DNA of 64,000 bases from Clostridioides mangenotii TR (GCF_000498755.1 NZ_AXUS01000007.1:1-64000); one strand, 5' to 3'; positions 47,655-58,273 are shown, counted from the first letter of the stretch. Made by a program: numbers and translations. The notes: generated by a model not told the origin, from the letters alone.

Positions 47655-48233
47655 TTAATCTTTTACAATTATATAACCTGTTGTAGTTTTTCTTCCCATA
47701 TTGTTTACTCTATTATAATATGAAGAGTCACTCTCATTATTATTTCTTGGAACATACACATCAAATCTATTTACAGTTCCAAAGTATCTCTTATTTCCTG
47801 TATCTTGGACCACTTTATGTCCATGGTCGTTTATATATAAATCAGTTCCAAAATCCAAGAAGTTATTTGCCACTGTCTTGCTATTCATATCAACACCTGA
47901 AGCTGTTTTTAATCCATAAGGCCCATTTTCACAAGCAAGACTGGAATAGTAAGTAATCTCACAAACTATAGGCTCTATCTTTTTTATATCTACACCAAGT
48001 TCTTTTTCCAGATCTTCTCTAACCTTTAAAAGTTTATATTCTTCACTATTTTTGTATTCATTTAAGCCCTTTTGTAAAACAGCACTTACTTCTGAGACTA
48101 TATGTGTTTGTCCTTTTTTAAACATCTCATCATCCACTTTTATTACTGATGTATCTGTTTCTGCGTATATCGTCACCGTTACTAATAAAAATAGTAATGT
48201 ACTAACTAAGACCCACAATATCTTTTTTCGAAT
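47655..48233 (-). CDS. exported 3D-domain protein
   Basis: The protein is about 192 residues. It has a signal or anchor segment (KKILWVLVSTLLFLLVTVTIYA), a helical middle, and a C-terminal 3D domain with the three Asp pattern (ASGVDMNSK, QDTGNKRY, NRFDVYV). 3D domains are found in wall-lytic and germination-related proteins of Firmicutes. AAGGAG lies eight bases before an ATT codon (48231-48233). The in-frame GTG at 48242 overlaps the AAGGAG itself, so the rare ATT start is the best-spaced choice. The product would then begin with RKK and the hydrophobic segment. Confidence 0.75.
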   Translation of the reverse strand: MRKKILWVLVSTLLFLLVTVTIYAETDTSVIKVDDEMFKKGQTHIVSEVSAVLQKGLNEYKNSEEYKLLKVREDLEKELGVDIKKIEPIVCEITYYSSLACENGPYGLKTASGVDMNSKTVANNFLDFGTDLYINDHGHKVVQDTGNKRYFGTVNRFDVYVPRNNNESDSSYYNRVNNMGRKTTTGYIIVKD

Positions 48234-48369
48234 AAAAATCACTCCTTATAAATTTTTTTATCTATTAAAGTTTCTCTTTTTTTGACTAATGGGATATTGT
48301 TTTTGCTCGATACTTTAATAGTTTATTGCAATATATCTATTTTTTCAACATATTTCTTAATTTCTGCTT

Positions 48370-48501
48370 TTAATTTATGGCTTTTTTTGTCGTTTTTTTA
48401 ACTTCTATATTAATCACTCTTCTATATCTATATTCCAGTAATCCACCAATTATTACTCCAATAAATAGCAATATTACATTAGTTAATATTATATTCTTCA
48501 T
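48370..48501 (-). CDS. possible small membrane protein (43 aa)
   Basis: An ATG preceded by AGGGGTGC opens a 43-codon frame with one membrane segment (ILTNVILLFIGVIIGGLL) and a basic tail rich in Arg and Lys. The pattern is a plausible small membrane protein, but the ribosome-binding site is close to the ATG and no family is recognised. It is isolated in an AT-rich region. Confidence 0.4.
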   Translation of the reverse strand: MKNIILTNVILLFIGVIIGGLLEYRYRRVINIEVKKTTKKAIN

Positions 48502-48503
48502 GC

Positions 48504-49212
48504 ACCCCTATTGTACCTCTTTACTTAGGTTTATTAATTTATTTTGTATTGACTCAATCTATTTATATAAATTTCAAGTTCTTTTTTATTAACTTTATAT
48601 TGGATTTTTTATTAGCCTTATTTATATTGTTTTTGTAAATACTATTGGGATTATTTACATTCAAAACTTTTTCCTCAAATTATATTTTTCCTTTCATTTT
48701 TGTAAAAAGAACTCTTCATATAACATTATCAATTAGCAGCGTTTACACAGACTTTTTTTGCTTATTTTATATTTTTTCGGTAAGAGTTCTGAATTTTCCT
48801 ATGTTTTTTAATAACAGTTCCATAATATTTTATTTATTAAAATTAAATTTATTTCAACACATAAAAAACAGACTCTTTCTTTAAAAGAAGAATCATTTTT
48901 TTATTTAGAAAACTGATGCAATTAATATTTATTGCATCAGTTAAATTCACCATATTTTTTTCTAAAAATTATATATTATTTTATCGATTACATTCATTTT
49001 CTAAATCTTTATTTTTTATTTTTCTATTTTTAGTTTTGGTATTTTCACATTCTTTTTCAAATGTTTTATTTAACCAATTAATATTTTGTTTATTTGAATA
49101 ATATAAAAGTTTTCCTTTATCAATTTCCAACTAGTTGCTCTGTCATATTTTTATAAAAACAAATACTAAAAATATCATAATAAAATCTATTCTTTGAATT
49201 GCTATAATTGTA
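48504..49212. other. AT-rich intergenic region with a hairpin and small minus-strand frames
   Basis: The perfect hairpin AACTGATGCAAT / ATTGCATCAGTT (48911-48922 with 48931-48942) resembles the one at 4786. The minus strand has short frames (for example one reading KKELEIYINRLSQYK near 48560) that look like remnants. A + strand hairpin with a T-run lies around 48868-48903. No intact gene was recognised. Confidence 0.3.
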
Positions 49213-51846
49213 TTATACTATTTCATCCTTAATTGATTCTACTACATTGCTTTTTTTAACGCATGTTGAAGAAAAATAATACGATAAGAAAATAGATATA
49301 ATTATAAGCGTAGTATACATTAGAATTACTCCTACTGGAAAAACAACTATAAACTCAGCCCATGTGATTAGCGTTAATCTTAGCATATACCAACAAATAA
49401 ATAATAATATTGGGATACTGACAATAATAGGTGTTACAGCGAAGAATATACCTTCTAGCATCAATACTTTATTTAATCCCTTTGGTGTTAATCCTACTGA
49501 CCTAAGCATAGCAAATTCTCTTTTGCGTAGTCTAAGATTATTCGAAATGGTAGAAAAAGCGTTAAAAATACCAATTAAACCAATCATTAAGGCAACAGCA
49601 AAAACACTAATAGATATAGATTTTTGAACCAGTGCATCATTATTCTTTTCTTCCAAGAGACTCCATATACTAAAATCATCAGATCCAAGATAAGAATTAC
49701 AAATCTTAGTTAGTTCTTTCTTTGTGCTTGTACTAGCCTCGTCACCGACCAATAAATCAATTGCTATAACGCTGTATTCAAGCATACGCTCTGGCATAAA
49801 ATTACTAACTATTTTTTGATAGGTTTTCATAGGAACTATATAAGATACGCTGTATTTATTAGTTTCTAGATTACCTGGAGAAATCTCTGTAAAAGCTCCA
49901 ACTTTAGCATTAAATTTATAATTTGTTTTCATATACTTCTCTACTTTTTCATTTAAAACTAGCTCATCACCCTCTTTTATATTTAACAATGGTATTTTTT
50001 GTGTAGCTTTTGAAACATCTGGTGTATGATATGTGCTATCTAACAATATTCCTGTCACTACACCATCGTGATAAAATTTTTCAGAATCAATACCAATTTC
50101 TTCACAATACTTTTTAAATGATTTATCGCTTAATCCAACTAAATTTGATATAATTCTATGCTTTCCTTTTTCATTCAATACATTATGTTTGAATCCTACT
50201 TCATCAAACCCTCCAGATTTAGCAAAAACATCTGACTCTTGTTTTGATGTTACATAGGTTGAAGTACGTACTTGTCTTCTAACTACACTCTCCTTAACCT
50301 CAGGCAGCGAAAGAATTTTATTTATCATCTTCTCACTTGGTTCATCAATAATATTTAGATTAACATCCATATCATATTTTGTTATTTGATTATTCTTTGA
50401 ATTAGCTAAATTTAATATAGATATAATGCTAACATACCCCACTGTTAAGATAAAACAAATTGAAATAGATAGCACAGCCGTGCGTAAACTTCTTTTGTTA
50501 GCTGAAATTTGTACTCTTGCTAACTCACCTTCTATACCAAATATTTTATTAATTATTGGGTGGGATTTTTGTTTTTTTAATTTTATACTATTGCTATTTT
50601 GACGTATCCCAACAATAGCTGATACTTTCGCTACTTTTATCGCTGGTATATACGCCGATATTAAAACGGTAATCAATGAGATAATAATAGCAAAAACGAC
50701 AACAACCCAGGAAAATGAAATATCTATCTTTCTAAAATGTTCTGTAGCACTAAGAATTTCATTAACTTTAAAAATAACCATATGGCTAAATAGATATCCT
50801 ATCATGATACCTATTGGTAATTGAACAATCCACAGCACAAACCCTTCATAGAGGACAGAACACTTAATTTGCCTTGGAGTTGCTCCTAAACTTTTTAGGA
50901 TTCCTAGTTGCTTAATCCTGCTATTAGCAGATAAAGAAAATGCATTATAGATAATAAGAATAAATGCTCCCATAACTAGTAAAGTCATTATTATTACGGT
51001 TGCTAGCACTAACATGAATTGAATATCTGTATCATTTTTATCGCTAATTCCATATAGATTTAATAAAGGTGTATTATAACGAACTACATAGTGTCCATAT
51101 TCATCCTGAGTTAATCCCGCAGACTTAGCAATTTGAGGTAATGTCTCATAGATTTTACGAGGTTTCACCAAACGCATATAAACCGTAAGTTCATCTTTAG
51201 GTTGGATTTGTGAAGTTTCCAAGTATCCCATGGCAATATACCCAGGATATACAGATCCGTCAGAAATATCTAATTCTCCAACTATATTATACGTCTTAGT
51301 TTCTGTTGTCTTGAAAGTCTCGCCTGATCGTTTGTTATTTTGGGTTTTCATTATTTCATTACCCAACATACGATTACCTATAGGAATAGTCAGCTTATCA
51401 CCAATTTTATACGAAGGATTATCCAAGAAGAATAATTTTGATACAACAATTTCTCCAGATTTTTTTGGAAGTCTACCTTCTGTAAGCGTATCTTTCATAC
51501 TCATATCCGACCAAAAATTTGCATCTCCATCTCTCATTAATAGATATGGGCGTTTTGTATTGGAACATTTAGCAGTAATCCACTGTCCTTTAACCATAGT
51601 GGTTTCAACCGCTTGGTTTTCTGTTACATATTTTAATTTATCACCTTTTATAGATTCATATAATTCACCATGCCAATAACCTCCCTTTTCAATTGTTGAG
51701 GTTACTTTTGATTCCCATAAAGTATGTACAAATATACATAGTGAACATAAAAGTGCTGAAGCAATTGTAATAGCAACTATTATAGAAATTGTATGTCGCT
51801 TATTCTTTTTCAAATGGTGATATGTATATTCACTCATGATATTCAT
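49213..51846 (-). CDS. ABC transporter permease with two FtsX domains
   Basis: This 877-residue membrane protein has one segment at the N-terminus (about 20-40), an FtsX domain at about 280-410, a large extracellular part and a second FtsX domain at about 745-870. The layout is that of MacB/BceB-like exporters that move or detach lipid-bound or peptide antibiotics. The ATG overlaps the stop of the ATPase gene (TAATG), a sign of coupled translation. It is the last gene of a regulator-kinase-ATPase-permease unit. Confidence 0.85.
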   Translation of the reverse strand: MNIMSEYTYHHLKKNKRHTISIIVAITIASALLCSLCIFVHTLWESKVTSTIEKGGYWHGELYESIKGDKLKYVTENQAVETTMVKGQWITAKCSNTKRPYLLMRDGDANFWSDMSMKDTLTEGRLPKKSGEIVVSKLFFLDNPSYKIGDKLTIPIGNRMLGNEIMKTQNNKRSGETFKTTETKTYNIVGELDISDGSVYPGYIAMGYLETSQIQPKDELTVYMRLVKPRKIYETLPQIAKSAGLTQDEYGHYVVRYNTPLLNLYGISDKNDTDIQFMLVLATVIIMTLLVMGAFILIIYNAFSLSANSRIKQLGILKSLGATPRQIKCSVLYEGFVLWIVQLPIGIMIGYLFSHMVIFKVNEILSATEHFRKIDISFSWVVVVFAIIISLITVLISAYIPAIKVAKVSAIVGIRQNSNSIKLKKQKSHPIINKIFGIEGELARVQISANKRSLRTAVLSISICFILTVGYVSIISILNLANSKNNQITKYDMDVNLNIIDEPSEKMINKILSLPEVKESVVRRQVRTSTYVTSKQESDVFAKSGGFDEVGFKHNVLNEKGKHRIISNLVGLSDKSFKKYCEEIGIDSEKFYHDGVVTGILLDSTYHTPDVSKATQKIPLLNIKEGDELVLNEKVEKYMKTNYKFNAKVGAFTEISPGNLETNKYSVSYIVPMKTYQKIVSNFMPERMLEYSVIAIDLLVGDEASTSTKKELTKICNSYLGSDDFSIWSLLEEKNNDALVQKSISISVFAVALMIGLIGIFNAFSTISNNLRLRKREFAMLRSVGLTPKGLNKVLMLEGIFFAVTPIIVSIPILLFICWYMLRLTLITWAEFIVVFPVGVILMYTTLIIISIFLSYYFSSTCVKKSNVVESIKDEIV

Positions 51847-52526
51847 TACTTAATCACCTCATCTGACACAATCTTACCATCATCTATTCTAATCATTCTA
51901 TCTGCTGATAATGCAATTTTTTCGTCATGAGTAATTATTAAAATAGTTTGATTGTACTCTTTATTTGAAATCTTTAACATCTCAAGAATACTTTCAGAAT
52001 TTTTTCTATCAAGGTTTCCAGTGGGTTCATCTGCTAGAATAATGCAAGGTCTATAAATCAATGAACGAGCGATAGCAACCCTTTGCTGCTGACCCCCTGA
52101 AAGTTGGTTTGGTAGATGATTAAGCCTTTCATTTAAACCAAGCATTTTTACAATCTTTTCAAATTCTTTTTTTTTGGGATTTCTGCCATCTAATAGCATA
52201 GGTAATAATATGTTTTTTTCAACAGTTAAAGTAGGTATAAGATTGAAAAATTGATATATTAGCCCTACTTTTCGTCGGCGAAATAAAGCCAATTTAGTTT
52301 CATCCATTGATGAAATATCAGTGTCATCGATATATATTTTTCCTTTTGTAGGTTGATCCACTCCACCTAACATATGTAGGAGTGTTGATTTTCCTGATCC
52401 ACTTGCTCCAATTATTGAAACGAACTCTCCTTTGTTTATTTTTAAATTTAAATTATCCAATGCAGTAACCTTTGTGTCCCCCATTCCATAGGTTTTTGTC
52501 AGATTTTCAGTTCTTAGTATTTCCAA
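51846..52526 (-). CDS. ABC transporter ATPase (MacB/LolD/Bce type)
   Basis: This 226-residue ATPase has Walker [10 protein letters not shown], signature LSGGQQQR, Walker [13 protein letters not shown] and an H-loop ITHD. The GNLD pattern is typical of the MacB/LolD family. It powers the FtsX-type permease encoded next. It begins with TTG, preceded by AAGGAGAG. The histidine kinase gene ends 117 bases upstream of this start, and a promoter for the transporter may lie in that gap. Confidence 0.9.
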   Translation of the reverse strand: MEILRTENLTKTYGMGDTKVTALDNLNLKINKGEFVSIIGASGSGKSTLLHMLGGVDQPTKGKIYIDDTDISSMDETKLALFRRRKVGLIYQFFNLIPTLTVEKNILLPMLLDGRNPKKKEFEKIVKMLGLNERLNHLPNQLSGGQQQRVAIARSLIYRPCIILADEPTGNLDRKNSESILEMLKISNKEYNQTILIITHDEKIALSADRMIRIDDGKIVSDEVIK

Positions 52527-52643
52527 AGTATTCTCTCCTTTACTTATTAGTTCATATCTTCAAAGAGTTTATGATTTTACTGTGCATTTCTTTGATTAAC
52601 TTTATTTTACTTTTTCTATCTTACATCTTGGTGACAGTACTAA

Positions 52644-53846
52644 TTAATTTATATAAAACTTTATTATAAATTTTGCTCCTCCTGTATCTTTATTTACAGC
52701 AATGATTTCACCATTTTGTTTTTTAATTATTGACATTGAAAGAGCAAGTCCTATTCCCACGCTATCCTTGGATGAATTTGCACCCTTATAAAATCTAGTA
52801 AAGAGGTGAGGAATATCATTCTTATCAAATCCTTTACCATTATCTTCAATTATTATTTGTGTACATATAGGATTTTGTTTATAACCTATAGAGATTTCTC
52901 CACCATTTGGTATTTGCTCAGAGCAATTTTTGACTATATTAAGAATGGCTTCACTATTCCAATGGAAATCCCCATTAAAAAATAGATCACTATTGTCTTT
53001 AATAAAAAGTTGTTGTTGTTTACTCTCTATCATTAAATGTAGAGGCTCAACAGCAACACATACCAATTCATAAATATTTATAGGTTTATATTCCAATATC
53101 ATTGCATCTGCATCGATTTTCGAAAGTATTAACAATGACGACACTAAATAATTTAGACGCTGTATCTGTACTGAAACACTTCTAATATATAAGGCTTCAT
53201 CCCCTTCAATATGGCTACCTTCTAACAATTCAATCATCAATGACATGGACGTAAGTGGAGTTTTAAGTTGATGGGATATATCTGCAAGATTATTAGATAG
53301 ATTTTCTTTTTCTTCTCTTTCTCTTTCCCGACTTTCTCTAAGCATCATAACAATTTTATATAATTCATCCTCTAAAATTGAAAAATCGTCTTCTTTATTC
53401 TGAGTCTTCATTCTATAAATTCCTTCATTTATGTCGTAAAGATATTCTGCTAAATCATCTATACGTTTACGCTTTATAATATATGAAACTAATAATGATC
53501 CTCCAAAATAAAAAAAGAGTCCTGTAATTAGTATTACAACCCCCTTAAGTACTTTGCTAAATCCTTGATGAATATTAAAAATAACTTTAGAATCTTCAAT
53601 ATAACCATATTTCTCTAATATTTCTTTACCTTTATTTGTATCTATTTCATTTTTCTTTTTTAGTGACGATACCAAGTCTTGTTCAATATCAGAATTAGCA
53701 TTAGCACCAACCGCTATAAGTTGTGCAGTTTTTTCATAAAACAGATTCTCTGATTGTTTGTAAATAAAAACACCAAATATAACACACAATAACGTTATAT
53801 ATATAAAACTAGTAAACGACCATATTTTCATACTTTTTTTAATCAT
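52644..53846 (-). CDS. sensor histidine kinase
   Basis: This 400-residue kinase has two membrane segments (about 11-30 and 101-124) enclosing a 70-residue outer domain. A charged linker follows, then HisKA with His192 (SHQLKTPLTS) and an ATPase domain with NIVKNC, EDNGKGF and GIGLALS. It would phosphorylate the regulator encoded seven bases upstream. The extracellular loop distinguishes it from the short-loop BceS type; the signal is unknown but probably concerns the envelope. Confidence 0.9.
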   Translation of the reverse strand: MIKKSMKIWSFTSFIYITLLCVIFGVFIYKQSENLFYEKTAQLIAVGANANSDIEQDLVSSLKKKNEIDTNKGKEILEKYGYIEDSKVIFNIHQGFSKVLKGVVILITGLFFYFGGSLLVSYIIKRKRIDDLAEYLYDINEGIYRMKTQNKEDDFSILEDELYKIVMMLRESREREREEKENLSNNLADISHQLKTPLTSMSLMIELLEGSHIEGDEALYIRSVSVQIQRLNYLVSSLLILSKIDADAMILEYKPINIYELVCVAVEPLHLMIESKQQQLFIKDNSDLFFNGDFHWNSEAILNIVKNCSEQIPNGGEISIGYKQNPICTQIIIEDNGKGFDKNDIPHLFTRFYKGANSSKDSVGIGLALSMSIIKKQNGEIIAVNKDTGGAKFIIKFYIN

Positions 53847-53853
53847 ATAAACT

Positions 53854-54519
53854 TTAATCCTCCAGTCTATAGCCTATTCCTCTCACAGTTTTAATAAAAG
53901 AATCATCTTCCAACTTGTCTCTAAGGCGCTTTATAGCTACTGATAACGTATTATCATTTACAAATTCTCCATGAACATCCCATATCTTTTCCAATAAGAT
54001 AGTTCTTGTGACAGTCCGATTTTTATTCTCTAATAATTGTAATAATAGATTATACTCATTAACTGTCAAATCTACTTCATGCTTATTTTTATACACTCTT
54101 GATTCTGACTTTATTACTTTAATATTGTTACACCATAAAATATCTTCTTGAATTTGCTGTTTAAGAGTTCTTCTTAAAACAGCAGTAATACGAGATTGTA
54201 AAACGCTTAATTTAAAAGGTTTTGTAATATAGTCATCTCCCCCCATATCTAGCCCTTTTATCATAGTACTTTCTTCATCTTTGATAGTAAGAAAAATAAT
54301 AGGTACATCTTTAATCTCTTTTACATAACAGCAAAAATCAAATCCTGATCCATCAGGGAGATTCAAATCTAGTAATATTAAATCTATATCATTATTAAAA
54401 AGTTCCTTTCCTTTTTTTAAATTTTCCCCATGAATAACCTTATAATTATTTTTCGATAAAAATGATTTGATTCCAAAAGCAATCGTATCGTCATCTTCAA
54501 TTATCAAAATTGTAAACAT
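53854..54519 (-). CDS. OmpR-family response regulator
   Basis: This 221-residue protein has a receiver domain with Asp51 (LILLDLNLPDG) and Lys in GDDYITKPF, and a C-terminal winged-helix domain (VNEYNLLLQLLE and RGIGYRLED). It is the first gene of the unit, followed after seven bases by the kinase, and presumably activates the transporter genes. AAGGAGAC precedes the ATG. A remnant of another receiver gene lies directly upstream. Confidence 0.92.
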   Translation of the reverse strand: MFTILIIEDDDTIAFGIKSFLSKNNYKVIHGENLKKGKELFNNDIDLILLDLNLPDGSGFDFCCYVKEIKDVPIIFLTIKDEESTMIKGLDMGGDDYITKPFKLSVLQSRITAVLRRTLKQQIQEDILWCNNIKVIKSESRVYKNKHEVDLTVNEYNLLLQLLENKNRTVTRTILLEKIWDVHGEFVNDNTLSVAIKRLRDKLEDDSFIKTVRGIGYRLED

Positions 54520-54531
54520 TCATTTGTCTCC

Positions 54532-54681
54532 TTAATTTTTTATAGATTTTGATTTTTTTAACAACAATATAGCCCCTGTACCAGAAAATACAGATTCTAC
54601 TTCATAGTGATTTTTGGTTTATAAAGTTTGTAACATCTTGTTAATCTCAGGATCATCTTGTACAATTAATATCTTAATCAT
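54532..54681 (-). pseudogene. truncated response regulator (receiver remnant)
   Basis: AAGGAG and an ATG are intact, and the frame reads MIKILIVQDDPEINKMLQ, a normal receiver start. A TAA interrupts it after about 20 codons. The same frame continues with NHYEVESVFSGTGAILLL, the next piece of a receiver, and then stops before the phospho-acceptor region. The gene is therefore both nonsense-mutated and truncated, immediately upstream of the intact regulator. Confidence 0.65.
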
Positions 54682-54982
54682 CCTTATACTCCTTATTTAG
54701 TTTTATACATAAAGTTAGCATTTATAGCTTAAATATAGATTATAGAAATAGGACTAAAGTCCCTGTAACTATACATCATTATAAATGGTAAAAAAGTTTG
54801 TTATTTGCATAAAAAGACCCCTCTATTTTCAGTAAATTGACACTAAAGATAAGGAGTTCTCTTAGATTATTTCACAAAAATTTGGTTAATATAAATTAAT
54901 ATTTTAAAATCTATGTGATTTAATTTTTATATTATTTTGTATATCAAAATTATCGCTCTTATCAGGAGTGATCATATAAAGT

Positions 54983-55022
54983 CAGGAGTAAGTCGCCAAA
55001 CGTATTACACTCCTGGATTTTT
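54983..55022 (+). terminator. orphan plus-strand hairpin with T-run
   Basis: CAGGAGT (54983-54989) pairs with ACTCCTG (55009-55015), followed by GATTTTTATC. No plus-strand gene ends here. A second TCAGGAGT stands 20 bases upstream. It may end a small transcript or be a relic. Confidence 0.4.
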
Positions 55023-55158
55023 ATCATTTTATTTAATATTTATTTACTTAAATTTGAACAAGTTTCTTTATTAGTATATATTATTTAATTATATTAGATG
55101 TAGATGTTTTAATTTGCAAATCATTAAATATATCACTATTTAGTTTAGAATTTTATAC

Positions 55159-56175
55159 CTATCTATCACCAATCTTAAGATTAGGTACAGCATTTAAGCT
55201 CATATCATCACGAAAACCATTTATATAATTATAATAACCAGCACATCCAATCATAGCGGCGTTGTCAGTACATAGAATAAGAGGCGGATACTTGATATCT
55301 ATTTCTGTTCCCTTAGAAACTTCCACAATTTTTTCTCTAAGTCTAGAATTTGCGGCAACCCCACCAGACAATGTAATAGTATCGTATCCTTTGTCTTTAG
55401 CTGCCTTTATAGCCTTATTTGAGAGAACTTCTACAACAGCTTCTTGAAAAGATGCAGCTACATCTTCAACTACAACATCTTCATTTTTCATTTTCTTTCC
55501 ATTTAAATAATTTAGAACTGAAGACTTTAGCCCACTAAAACTAAAATCGTAACTATCATCAATATAAGCTCTAGGAAAATCTATTGCTTCTTTATTTCCA
55601 TTTTTAGCTAGTTTGTCTATAATAGGGCCACCAGGATATCCAAGATCCATCGCCCTTGCGATCTTATCAAATGCTTCTCCTGATGCATCATCCCTAGTTC
55701 TTCCGAGAATTTCGTATTTGCCGTAGTCTTTTACCTCAACCAAGTGAGTGTGCCCACCAGACACTATAAGAGTTATAAAAGGAGGTTTTAATTCTAAGTG
55801 CTCAATATAATTTGCACTAAGATGTCCTTCAATATGGTTTACTCCTACTAGAGGTATTCCTAAAGTAAATGCTAGAGATTTTGCATAAGAAAGCCCAACT
55901 AAAAGTGCTCCAACAAGACCAGGTCCATATGTAACTGCTACAACATCTATATCTTTAAATCCAACTTCAGCTTTATCTAAAGCTTCCTGAACTACTATAT
56001 CGATATTCTCTACGTGTTTTCTAGAAGCTACTTCCGGCACAACTCCACCAAATTTTTTATGCGTTTCAATTTGTGTAGAGATGATATTTGCTAGAACTTC
56101 TCTTCCATTTTTTAAAATTGCTACTGCAGTTTCATCACAACTGCTCTCAATAGCCAAAGTTATAATATCCTTCAT
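55159..56175 (-). CDS. tsaD: tRNA N6-threonylcarbamoyladenosine transferase TsaD
   Basis: This 338-residue protein has the Kae1/Qri7 fold. Metal-binding His residues lie in [10 protein letters not shown] (about 108-117), with SGGHTHL and [16 protein letters not shown] further on. With TsaB and TsaE it transfers threonylcarbamoyl to A37 of tRNAs reading ANN codons. The length is standard. It is last in the tsaE-tsaB-rimI-tsaD operon, three bases after rimI. Confidence 0.96.
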   Translation of the reverse strand: MKDIITLAIESSCDETAVAILKNGREVLANIISTQIETHKKFGGVVPEVASRKHVENIDIVVQEALDKAEVGFKDIDVVAVTYGPGLVGALLVGLSYAKSLAFTLGIPLVGVNHIEGHLSANYIEHLELKPPFITLIVSGGHTHLVEVKDYGKYEILGRTRDDASGEAFDKIARAMDLGYPGGPIIDKLAKNGNKEAIDFPRAYIDDSYDFSFSGLKSSVLNYLNGKKMKNEDVVVEDVAASFQEAVVEVLSNKAIKAAKDKGYDTITLSGGVAANSRLREKIVEVSKGTEIDIKYPPLILCTDNAAMIGCAGYYNYINGFRDDMSLNAVPNLKIGDR

Positions 56176-56178
56176 TAT

Positions 56179-56724
56179 TTACACCTCTTTTAACTGATTC
56201 CACATTATTATTGCATCTTCGCGATTGTTTGAATAATATTCATTTCTAATTCCGGCAATTTTAAATCCATATTTTTTGTATAAATTTTGAGCTACAATAT
56301 TAGATTTTCTGACTTCAAGAGTCATCGCTATAATTTGATTTTCTTCACAAAGCCCTATAAGTTCTTTCATAATTCTATCGCCAATTTTTCTACCTCTATA
56401 ATCATTATGGACAGCTATACTGTTTATATGGCATTCGTCTAAAATGAACCATGTACCTACATATCCCACAACTTTATCGCCAATCTTTGCCACTAAAAAA
56501 TGGGCTAAGTTATTTGATAGCTCTTTTGTAAATGATTCTCTACTCCAGTAGTCTTCAAAACAGTCTCTCTCTACTTCAAACACACCGCTTATTTCTTCTT
56601 GTGTCATTTTTACTATTATCAATCCGTCGTTTTCGATCAAATCTTTATTTTTATTGCCTAACTCATTATCTCTATTTTCTATCCCACTAAACTTATCATT
56701 ATTATTAAGCTTATCATCTATCAT
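56179..56724 (-). CDS. rimI: RimI-like ribosomal protein alanine N-acetyltransferase
   Basis: This 181-residue GNAT protein has acetyl-CoA motif VHNDYRGRKIGDRIMKEL and the RimI C-terminal EVRKSNIVAQNLYKKYGF. RimI acetylates the N-terminus of ribosomal protein S18 in Escherichia coli; in Firmicutes its target is less certain. An N-terminal extension of about 35 residues rich in Asn, Asp and Lys precedes the fold and is unusual. AGAGGT before the ATG supports this start, although a later start is possible. It lies between tsaB and tsaD. Confidence 0.85.
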   Translation of the reverse strand: MIDDKLNNNDKFSGIENRDNELGNKNKDLIENDGLIIVKMTQEEISGVFEVERDCFEDYWSRESFTKELSNNLAHFLVAKIGDKVVGYVGTWFILDECHINSIAVHNDYRGRKIGDRIMKELIGLCEENQIIAMTLEVRKSNIVAQNLYKKYGFKIAGIRNEYYSNNREDAIIMWNQLKEV

Positions 56725-56726
56725 AT

Positions 56727-57443
56727 TTATACCTCTTTATTTTTCTGTTCATATTGTATTTCTGCTTGAGATTTCTTTATATACATTGGTTTTATATCGT
56801 AGCAGTTATATATATCTTTTCCTAGTTTATATTTATTTATAGCTGATAAACATATACTACTTCCTTTTGAAACATTGTATATACTATCGCAAACTGTTGC
56901 GTTTTCCATATTCTTAAATTTATCTGAGTATTTATACACCGCTTCACCCAAAATAACGTACTCTTCATTGCTATTCTTTATCTCTTCAACCAATGCGTCT
57001 ACTTCTTTTATTTCAATATCTTTTTTAACATTTAAACTATCCTTATTATCAGTCTTATTGTATTTATACTCTGCAGAGTAAACTTGATTCTTTTGAGCAT
57101 CTAGAATAGGTACAATAATTTTTTTAGTTAGACTTGCATTTTCTGCTAGTGATTCTAAAGAATTTACAGCAACTATAGGCACATCGTTTACATGAGAAAT
57201 TGCTTTAGCTGTAGACACACCTATTCTTATCCCAGTAAACGATCCTGGTCCTATACAAACTGCCAATAAATCCATATCATTTATATCTAAATCAGAAATT
57301 TTAAGCATACTCTCTATCATTACCATCAGTTTTTGCGAATGCGTCTTCGTATCGTTAACCACAAATTCACATATAAGTTTATCATCCTCTATAACTGCTA
57401 TGCTAGCTGCCATAGAAGATGTATCAATTCCTAAGACCTTCAT
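56727..57443 (-). CDS. tsaB: t6A synthesis scaffold protein TsaB
   Basis: This 238-residue protein has the ASKHA fold shared with TsaD: VLGIDTSSMAASIAV at the start and CIGPGSFTGIRIG (about 65-77). It pairs with TsaD and TsaE for threonylcarbamoylation of tRNA. Its ATG overlaps the tsaE stop by one base (TAATG), so the two are translationally coupled, and rimI follows two bases after its stop. Confidence 0.93.
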   Translation of the reverse strand: MKVLGIDTSSMAASIAVIEDDKLICEFVVNDTKTHSQKLMVMIESMLKISDLDINDMDLLAVCIGPGSFTGIRIGVSTAKAISHVNDVPIVAVNSLESLAENASLTKKIIVPILDAQKNQVYSAEYKYNKTDNKDSLNVKKDIEIKEVDALVEEIKNSNEEYVILGEAVYKYSDKFKNMENATVCDSIYNVSKGSSICLSAINKYKLGKDIYNCYDIKPMYIKKSQAEIQYEQKNKEV

Positions 57444-57895
57444 TATTTTAACAACTCCTCAACAATCCTAGTATACTCTTCTCCTTTTGGAGTTAGTATC
57501 ATTTCTCTTCCATCTTCTACATATTTTAGTTCTATTGTTAAGCGCTCTTCTGGCACGATATCTTCTATTAGATTTGCCCACTCGATTATACACACTCCAT
57601 CTGAATTTATATATTCATCATAACCAATATCGTACATTTCTTCACTACTTCCAATTCTATACACATCGAAATGATACAACGGAATTCTTCCGTCGTATTC
57701 GTTAACTATTGTAAATGTCGGGCTTGTTACATAATCACAAACACCAAGACCTTTTGCAAGGCTCTGTGTGAATGTAGTTTTTCCTGCACCTAAATCACCC
57801 AACAAACATATTATACTCCCTTTTTTAACTATCTCACCAAGTTTGTATCCAAAACTTTTCGTTTCTTCCTCATCTTTAAGGTACACTTTATACAT
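57443..57895 (-). CDS. tsaE: t6A synthesis ATPase TsaE
   Basis: This 150-residue P-loop ATPase has Walker A GDLGAGKTTF (about 32-41), TSPTFTIVNEY and the conserved HFDVYR. It supports the TsaBD complex through ATP hydrolysis. It is the first gene of the t6A operon. The start MYKVYLKDEEE is accepted, with a GGAGATGG sequence upstream as ribosome-binding site. Confidence 0.93.
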   Translation of the reverse strand: MYKVYLKDEEETKSFGYKLGEIVKKGSIICLLGDLGAGKTTFTQSLAKGLGVCDYVTSPTFTIVNEYDGRIPLYHFDVYRIGSSEEMYDIGYDEYINSDGVCIIEWANLIEDIVPEERLTIELKYVEDGREMILTPKGEEYTRIVEELLK

Positions 57896-58250
57896 TTGTC
57901 CATCTCCATTATTTATATCAACTTTTAATTATTGTACTCATTTATCGCTATATTAATTATTATATAATAATATCCATGTATTATAAAGTTCTTATACTGT
58001 TATTATAATGTTGTTATAAATTCAAATCTTTTTAAGGTACATATTATTGTTAAATATTAAACTATCTTTTTTATAAAATTCGTTATATAAAATTATTAGT
58101 TATTTTTTTAACCTTCTTGTTAATCATTTTCATTATTTAATTATTGCTTTATTCTACACTTCAGTCTGCCCTTATAATAATTTTTAATCTTTTAAAAATA
58201 CTATACAAATAAAATAATAATAACCTACTGCCCCTAAACGTATACATATA
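57896..58250. other. divergent intergenic region, very AT-rich
   Basis: It lies between the t6A operon and the DUF11 gene and must hold both promoters; several TATAAT-like boxes occur (for example near 57960-57970), but no confident pair was chosen. Confidence 0.3.
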
Positions 58251-58273
58251 TTAGGAAAGGTGGAGATAATAAT

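Noticed and set aside
48645-49101. Hydrophobic plus-strand frames of 60-80 codons
   Set aside because: They arise from T-rich low-complexity DNA, lack ribosome-binding sites and have no recognisable motif.
49213-54681. An undescribed defence system
   Set aside because: All genes belong to known transporter and two-component families; no nuclease, toxin or NTPase pairing typical of defence loci was found in the window.
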